A DNA stretch of 64,000 bases, taken from Caldilineaceae bacterium. GTDB lineage: Bacteria > Chloroflexota > Anaerolineae > Caldilineales > Caldilineaceae. The notes below the pieces were generated by a model. It was not told the DNA's origin and searched no databases. It saw nothing but the letters and a program-made list of their open reading frames with translations. The stretch is from assembly GCA_019637645.1 (NCBI GenBank), contig JAHBVH010000005.1:1-64000 (forward strand). The letters are read 5' to 3'. Below are positions 61,341-64,000 of the stretch, in pieces; positions within the stretch are counted from its first letter, which is position 1; every line of letters starts with the position of its first letter. The position numbers and the translations under genes were made by a program.

Positions 61341-63251
61341 TTATCTGCTCGTAGAGTGGCTAGAGCCCTGCACCGTATAGCGCCAGCCGCCGCCTAGAAA
61401 TTCGACTCGTTCATAGGGATTGGTCTTTACCAAAAGGACACCCCACAAGTAGACATCCGGTGTGGCCGCGTCAAAGTCGATCACATGGCTGGTGGCTTGG
61501 CTCGTGCCTCCCCAGCCCAGGCCACTGACCAGCGGCTCCTGCCCTTGCCGCCAAAAGATGGGTTCAAAGGCTTGCCCGGCCTCCAGTGTGAAATTGGCTT
61601 GCCAGCGGAATTCCACCTTGCCTTGGCCGCTCGCCCCATCATCGGGGGTGATCAGCTGGACGGTTCGTGGGATTCTGGGCGTGGGGGTCGGTGGGCGCGG
61701 CGTTGGGGAGGACGCCGCCGGCGGTGGTGTTTGGGTATTGGTGGGCGCTGGCGTCGGCGTGGCCGCGGGGATCGCGGTGTGATCCGGCACTGGCGTTGAC
61801 ATGGTAAGCCCTGTGCGTGGGGGCGTTTGTATGCTGCTTACGCTGGTTGCCGTCGCGACCAAGGTGGCTTCCTTGACGGGCGTCGAGGTTGGGGCTCGTG
61901 CTGTCAAGGTGGCCGTGGGGCTGGGCAGCACCGTGGCGGTGGCTGGCGGTGGCAGTGGCGTTGGGGTTGTGGTAGAGGGCAAAGTTGGCGTGATGTTCAC
62001 TGCCAGGCTAATCGCTGATGGGGCTATGGCCACCACGGTGTTAGTTGGCGTGGCGCTTGGCGGCGCGGTGGGGGGCTCTGTTTTCGCACCAGCATCGCGC
62101 AAGGGCTGGATTAGCTTTTGGATGGTCTGTCTTAACTCTGGTTGGGAGGCTGGCCAGAGGCGCCCCGTTTGGGCATAGGAAACGGTCTCTAGGGCGATGA
62201 CAAATAAGCCGAGAAGTGCAAGGCCATTCAAGAAGGGCTGGAGGCGTTTCCGTAGTTTCCAGGTGCGGCTGGCCCCGATCTGCAGGGTGCCAGAAAGCTG
62301 TGGCTGAGGTGAGGCTCCTGTTTTGGCGATAATTGTTTCCAACTTCTGGACAAGTTCGCCCGCGGTCGGGCGATTGAGCGGTTGGCGGTCCATGGTTTGG
62401 AGAATTAACCCTTCCACCGGCTGTGAAACATCACCGCTGTAAAGCGAAGGTTTGGTCGGGTTACCAGCCAAGATCGCCGAACTGATCCCTTTGTCGGTGC
62501 GGCCATCAAAGGGGCGGCGACCGGTGAGCATTTGGTAGAGAACCACGCCCAGCGAGTAGACATCCATGGAAGGCTGCGGGCGGGGCATTCGCTCGGGTGC
62601 TACATTGCTGCGGTTGATCTGGACGCGTTCTGGCGGGGCATAGAAGAGGGTCCGCGCCTCTAGCCCTTCTTGGCCCGTGTTCCGCGCAATGCCAAAATCG
62701 ATCAAAACTGGCTCAATGCGTCCACTGCTTTCCAAGGGATGACGAAAAAGAATATTCTCTGGTTTGATATCCAGATGGACTTGGTCATTCCGGTGGATAT
62801 AGTCCAGCGTTTCGGCAAGGCTACGGGCGATTTGGATGGCTAGGGTCGGCTGCAAGTTGCCATGCTGCTGGATCAGATCGGTTAGAGAGCCGCCCGCGAG
62901 ATATTCCAGGACCAGAAACCAGGGATTGCCAGGGAGGAGATTGGCGCGGGCGGCATAGGGTAGCTGGCGCATGGGGTTATCGGTCTGAATCGGTAAAATA
63001 CGGACGATGCCAGGGTGGCGTAACTGGCGTAACCGTTCCGATTCGTTATAGATCGTATCCTTGAAAAAATCTTGGTGTTCGTTTTGGGCTTTGGAGATCT
63101 TGATGACAACCAAATCCGCTGGCACAACCGGTTCCGTTGCACTGGTTGTTGCCAGGTACACATCAGACATGTTCCCATAGCCATACCCAAGCGGCTTGAT
63201 GAGACGATAAGGGTAGGGCCCAATGCGACTACCGGCTTTTATTTTTGCCAT
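61341..63251 (-). CDS. Membrane Ser/Thr kinase paired with PP2C
   Basis: 636 aa. Kinase domain at ~10-310: glycine-rich LGYGYGNMSDVY (21-32), Lys51, HLDIKPEN (159-166, the usual HRD being HLD), DFG (185-187) and APPE. HLD in place of HRD groups it with non-RD-like kinases, which often lack activation-loop control. A membrane helix (about 345-365) is followed by a Thr/Pro linker and the C-terminal domain with QAFEPIFWRQGQEP and YLWGVLLVKTNPYERVEFLG, homologous to that of the PP2C protein. It is downstream of an FHA gene, so phosphorylated targets and a reader are encoded together. Confidence 0.9.
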   Translation of the reverse strand: MAKIKAGSRIGPYPYRLIKPLGYGYGNMSDVYLATTSATEPVVPADLVVIKISKAQNEHQDFFKDTIYNESERLRQLRHPGIVRILPIQTDNPMRQLPYAARANLLPGNPWFLVLEYLAGGSLTDLIQQHGNLQPTLAIQIARSLAETLDYIHRNDQVHLDIKPENILFRHPLESSGRIEPVLIDFGIARNTGQEGLEARTLFYAPPERVQINRSNVAPERMPRPQPSMDVYSLGVVLYQMLTGRRPFDGRTDKGISSAILAGNPTKPSLYSGDVSQPVEGLILQTMDRQPLNRPTAGELVQKLETIIAKTGASPQPQLSGTLQIGASRTWKLRKRLQPFLNGLALLGLFVIALETVSYAQTGRLWPASQPELRQTIQKLIQPLRDAGAKTEPPTAPPSATPTNTVVAIAPSAISLAVNITPTLPSTTTPTPLPPPATATVLPSPTATLTARAPTSTPVKEATLVATATSVSSIQTPPRTGLTMSTPVPDHTAIPAATPTPAPTNTQTPPPAASSPTPRPPTPTPRIPRTVQLITPDDGASGQGKVEFRWQANFTLEAGQAFEPIFWRQGQEPLVSGLGWGGTSQATSHVIDFDAATPDVYLWGVLLVKTNPYERVEFLGGGWRYTVQGSSHSTSR

Positions 63252-63273
63252 GCGCTCCTACTTCTGCTCTTTG

Positions 63274-63343
63274 GCCGCTGACTCTCTAAACATCTTACGG
63301 GCTTTGCTGAACGTGAGAATGTTTAGAGAGTCCTGCTCGCGGC
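63274..63343. repeat. Inverted repeat between FHA and kinase genes
   Basis: GACTCTCTAAACAT (63280-63293) pairs perfectly with ATGTTTAGAGAGTC (63319-63332) around 25 bases; GCCGC (63274) and GCGGC (63339) extend it. No T-run follows. It may be an mRNA processing or stability site in the operon leader, or an operator. Confidence 0.6.
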
Positions 63344-63430
63344 ACTCATTGGGGAATTGCGGCGTGATGGGTGGACAACGGCCAACGTTGACACCGCTGT
63401 TCACGGGCCGTCTTCTTGGCTGATGCGTGC

Positions 63431-64000
63431 CTACTCGTGACTTCCGATTTTGACTTCTGTCTGGCTAGCCGTGGTAGGAATGCGAACATAGGGCTCCGTG
63501 TTGTCTTCCCGGTCAAACGGGCGGCTTGGTTCGGCATTACCAGCCACTTGCAAGCCGACAATCTCAAAGCGGTAGATCAAGGGGCCAATGCCCACCACAT
63601 CGTTGGCCTGGAGCACTCGCCCATGGATATCGACCTCTTGATCATTGACATAGGTGCCGCTCGTGCTGCCTTCGTCCAGAATCCGATAGCCACTGGTGGG
63701 GCCATCTTCCACAATGCGACAATGGAGCTTGGAGACACGCCGGTCGGCCAAGGGGACATTGACGACGGCTGGATCGCGCCCGATCCGCACCCCAGCCCGT
63801 GCAAGGGGAATCACGGCTGGCATCCCCGGTGTGCCGCCATCATCTACCAATACCAGTTGGGCGCGTGGCTCTTGGCTAGCCCCTCCACGCCGTGGCCGAA
63901 AGGGCTCGGTTGCTGCAGCAATGGTGCCGGTGATGATTTGCGTGGCCTGCCGCCGTCGATCACGGCTGCTGAGGACATAAATGGCATAGGCCAAGGCGAT
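63431..64000 (-). CDS. FHA domain protein, 5' end beyond the window
   Basis: The frame is open to the window edge, so the gene is partial; at least 187 aa are seen. It begins, as far as visible, with the end of a hydrophobic helix (LAYAIYVLSS), then a basic juxtamembrane part and a forkhead-associated domain: VRIGRDPAVVNVPLADRRVS with the phosphothreonine-binding Arg, SKLHCRIV with the Ser and His, and GSTSGTYVNDQEV with the Asn. FHA domains read pThr marks of Ser/Thr kinases. It lies upstream of the kinase and phosphatase, most likely in the same transcript, and is a plausible substrate or scaffold. Confidence 0.85.
   Translation of the reverse strand: MALAYAIYVLSSRDRRRQATQIITGTIAAATEPFRPRRGGASQEPRAQLVLVDDGGTPGMPAVIPLARAGVRIGRDPAVVNVPLADRRVSKLHCRIVEDGPTSGYRILDEGSTSGTYVNDQEVDIHGRVLQANDVVGIGPLIYRFEIVGLQVAGNAEPSRPFDREDNTEPYVRIPTTASQTEVKIGSHE

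Overview
The window looks like a chromosomal segment of an uncultured or little-studied member of the Chloroflexota. This is inferred from gene families, not from a marker gene. The signs are a 923-aa MalT/LuxR-type STAND regulator opening with the TKLYRPP motif, a DUF5946 protein, Ser/Thr kinase, PP2C and FHA genes with long Thr/Pro linkers, a very large secreted PPC/VWA protein, and moderately GC-rich coding sequence. No rRNA, tRNA, CRISPR array, prophage or complete insertion sequence was seen.

Layout. (1) 1-10.2 kb is a defence island. Relics of a PIN toxin and a flavin monooxygenase come first. A Type I restriction locus follows in the order hsdM-hsdS-prrC-(DUF559)-hsdR. The third gene is a homologue of the PrrC anticodon nuclease, so the layout is that of the E. 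coli prr locus. The 3' end of hsdS and the prrC-hsdR gap carry GC-rich repeats associated with a DUF559 nuclease. A HigB/HigA-like toxin-antitoxin pair closes the island. (2) 10.4-17.9 kb holds an amphi-Trp protein, two divergent M81 (MlrC-like) peptidases, a PhyH dioxygenase fused to HEAT repeats, and a sigma factor fused to two GNAT domains. (3) 17.9-30.7 kb is a stress and drug-response stretch. It contains a TetM-type ribosomal protection gene and, on the other strand, an ABC exporter. Each lies behind a short leader ORF with a near-perfect Shine-Dalgarno and tandem terminators. Between them are a VapBC-like pair, the MalT-like regulator, two medium-chain dehydrogenases plus a third decayed copy, and an Rrf2 regulator whose 23-bp operator is also found before a quinone-oxidoreductase-like gene. 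(4) 30.8-40.1 kb contains an expansin, Gfo/Idh/MocA oxidoreductase, MOSC, DinB/MDMPI, DUF5946, UppP, TSUP, GNAT, phosphoesterase and VOC genes, and a 36-aa lysine-rich ORF. (5) 40.4-49.1 kb encodes a transglutaminase-like exported protein, a 1825-aa exported PPC/VWA protein and a GNAT. (6) 49.3-53.4 kb is a sarcosine-oxidase-like operon ordered A-G-B-D with a compact alpha subunit. (7) 53.4-64 kb, all minus strand, is a signalling and surface block: a partial FHA protein, a Ser/Thr kinase, a PP2C phosphatase, a DNRLRE surface protein, a second kinase with a beta-propeller, and an SH3b protein. The first kinase and the phosphatase end in the same apparently extracellular ~100-residue domain.

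A family of short intergenic palindromes recurs from end to end. The best copy (34181-34276) is a 96-bp MITE-like unit with perfect 19-bp terminal inverted repeats. The most interesting systems are the paired leader-peptide attenuators, the prr-like restriction/anticodon-nuclease locus with its DUF559 scar, and the kinase/phosphatase pair with a shared sensor domain.
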